Below are positions 5,327-5,912 of a stretch of 5,912 nt of DNA, in pieces (position 1 is the first letter of the stretch; each line of letters begins with the position of its first letter). The DNA is from Actinomycetes bacterium. GTDB lineage: Bacteria; Actinomycetota; Actinomycetes; Actinomycetales; Dermabacteraceae. The notes beneath the pieces are model-generated. The model was not told where the DNA came from, did no database searches, and saw only the letters and a list, made by a program, of their open reading frames with translations. The position numbers and the translations under genes are program-made. The stretch is from the NCBI GenBank assembly GCA_023389045.1, contig JAEWEZ010000038.1, forward strand, positions 1 to 5,912. Reading direction: 5' to 3'.

Positions 5327-5912
5327 TGGCTGAGCGCAGCACCGATTCCCTCGACGCTCCCGCCCCGCGCAGCCGACGCCTGCCGCGCCTGCGGATGCCG
5401 CTTCGGGGCGATGCTTTTGGCCGTGGCGCCGAAGCCTTCGCCCGTTTCATGGGCACCCCGTCGTTCCTGGTGGGCATGACACTGTTCTGTGCCCTGTGGC
5501 TCGGCTGGAACACCTTTATGCCCGAGAGTGCCCAGTTCGACCCGCGAGCACTGAACTACACCCTGCTCACCCTGATCCTTTCCCTGCAGGCCTCCTACGC
5601 CGCGCCCCTGCTGCTGCTCGCGCAGAACCGGCAGGATGACCGCGACCGCGTGCAAGCCGAGCAGGATCGGCAGTCGGCCGAACGCAACCACGCCACCACC
5701 GACTTCATTACCCGCGAAATCGCCTCTCTGCGTATCGCCCTGAACGACGTGGCCACGCGCGACTTTGTGCGTGGCGAACTGCGTGATCTGCTCGAAGAGC
5801 TGGATGAGCCTTCCTCCGCGGAGGAGCCGCGACGCCGTGGCGGTCCTGCCTCCCCGGCAACCGAGACGGATCTGCCGGGCCTCGACCGCGATGCTCTGCG
5901 CGCCCTGCTGCG
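5326..5912 (+). CDS. DUF1003 family membrane protein (3' end outside window)
   Basis: From the ATG in the TGATG overlap the frame is open to the window edge, giving 195 complete codons and no stop. The N-terminus (1-35) is basic, with RSRRLPRLRMPLR at 15-27. Then comes the DUF1003 core: FARFMGTPSFLVGMTLFCALWLGWNTF (38-64, first membrane helix), YTLLTLILSLQASYAAPLLLLAQNRQDDRDR (78-108, second helix and the family hallmark), and a charged helical region (about 105-160, with TDFITREIASLRIALNDVATRDFVRGELRDLLEEL) that may be a coiled coil. After about residue 160 the sequence is Pro-, Glu- and Arg-rich linker. DUF1003 has no established biochemical function. The tight overlap with the MgtE-like gene suggests equal dosage and possible physical association at the membrane. 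The family core is complete in the window; only the low-complexity C-terminal tail is cut. Confidence 0.92.
   Translation, partial: MAERSTDSLDAPAPRSRRLPRLRMPLRGDAFGRGAEAFARFMGTPSFLVGMTLFCALWLGWNTFMPESAQFDPRALNYTLLTLILSLQASYAAPLLLLAQNRQDDRDRVQAEQDRQSAERNHATTDFITREIASLRIALNDVATRDFVRGELRDLLEELDEPSSAEEPRRRGGPASPATETDLPGLDRDALRALL

Noticed and set aside
5041..5691. 216-codon minus-strand open frame across the MgtE-like/DUF1003 junction
   Set aside because: It is antisense to two well-supported coding regions and has no family resemblance.
5812..5825. 14-bp perfect palindrome TCCTCCGCGGAGGA
   Set aside because: It lies within the DUF1003 coding frame, where it encodes Ser-Ser-Ala-Glu-Glu, and has no T-run. 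It is short enough to arise by chance in GC-rich coding DNA.

Overview
The window is GC-rich (roughly two thirds G+C, with strong G/C bias at third codon positions). It reads as chromosomal core DNA of a high-GC Gram-positive actinobacterium, probably of the Micrococcales type. That assignment rests on codon use, frequent GTG starts, leaderless-looking promoters and the gene families present. Genus and species cannot be set from the sequence. I see no insertion sequence, CRISPR array, tRNA, rRNA, prophage or integrase.

Layout, left to right. (1) Positions 1-300 (+) hold the last 99 residues of a protein with an Arg/Gly-rich tail, most likely an actinobacterial DEAD/DEAH-box RNA helicase. It ends at a strong hairpin terminator (332-368). 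(2) Positions 2054-508 (-) hold a two-gene operon: a PHP-domain phosphoesterase, then a MarC-family membrane protein. The two overlap by four bases (GTGA), so translation is probably coupled. This operon converges on the helicase gene, and the terminator may serve both strands. (3) Positions 2055-2190 are a divergent promoter region. It holds three tandem imperfect copies of a 22-bp unit (2091-2156), the least explained element of the window. (4) Positions 2191-3783 (+) encode a Xaa-Pro aminopeptidase (aminopeptidase P, M24B) with all metal ligands intact, followed by a 15-bp hairpin (3811-3848). (5) From 3908 (+) runs a second operon: a soluble protein with PRC-barrel, MgtE-N and CBS domains but no Mg2+ channel, then a DUF1003 membrane protein. 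The two overlap by one base (TGATG), and the DUF1003 gene runs off the right edge.

Expression signals. The first genes of the two operons (PHP and the MgtE-like gene) have no usable Shine-Dalgarno sequence. Each instead has a TANNNT -10 box ending 6-7 bases before the start codon, as expected for leaderless mRNAs. The second genes (MarC and DUF1003) have purine-rich ribosome binding sites inside the preceding gene.

The genes look like housekeeping functions: RNA metabolism, nucleotide or RNA-end phosphoester hydrolysis, proline-peptide turnover, and Mg2+ or adenosine-nucleotide sensing linked to the membrane. I found no clear new defence or mobile system. The best leads are the 22-bp repeats and the channel-less MgtE-like protein coupled to DUF1003.
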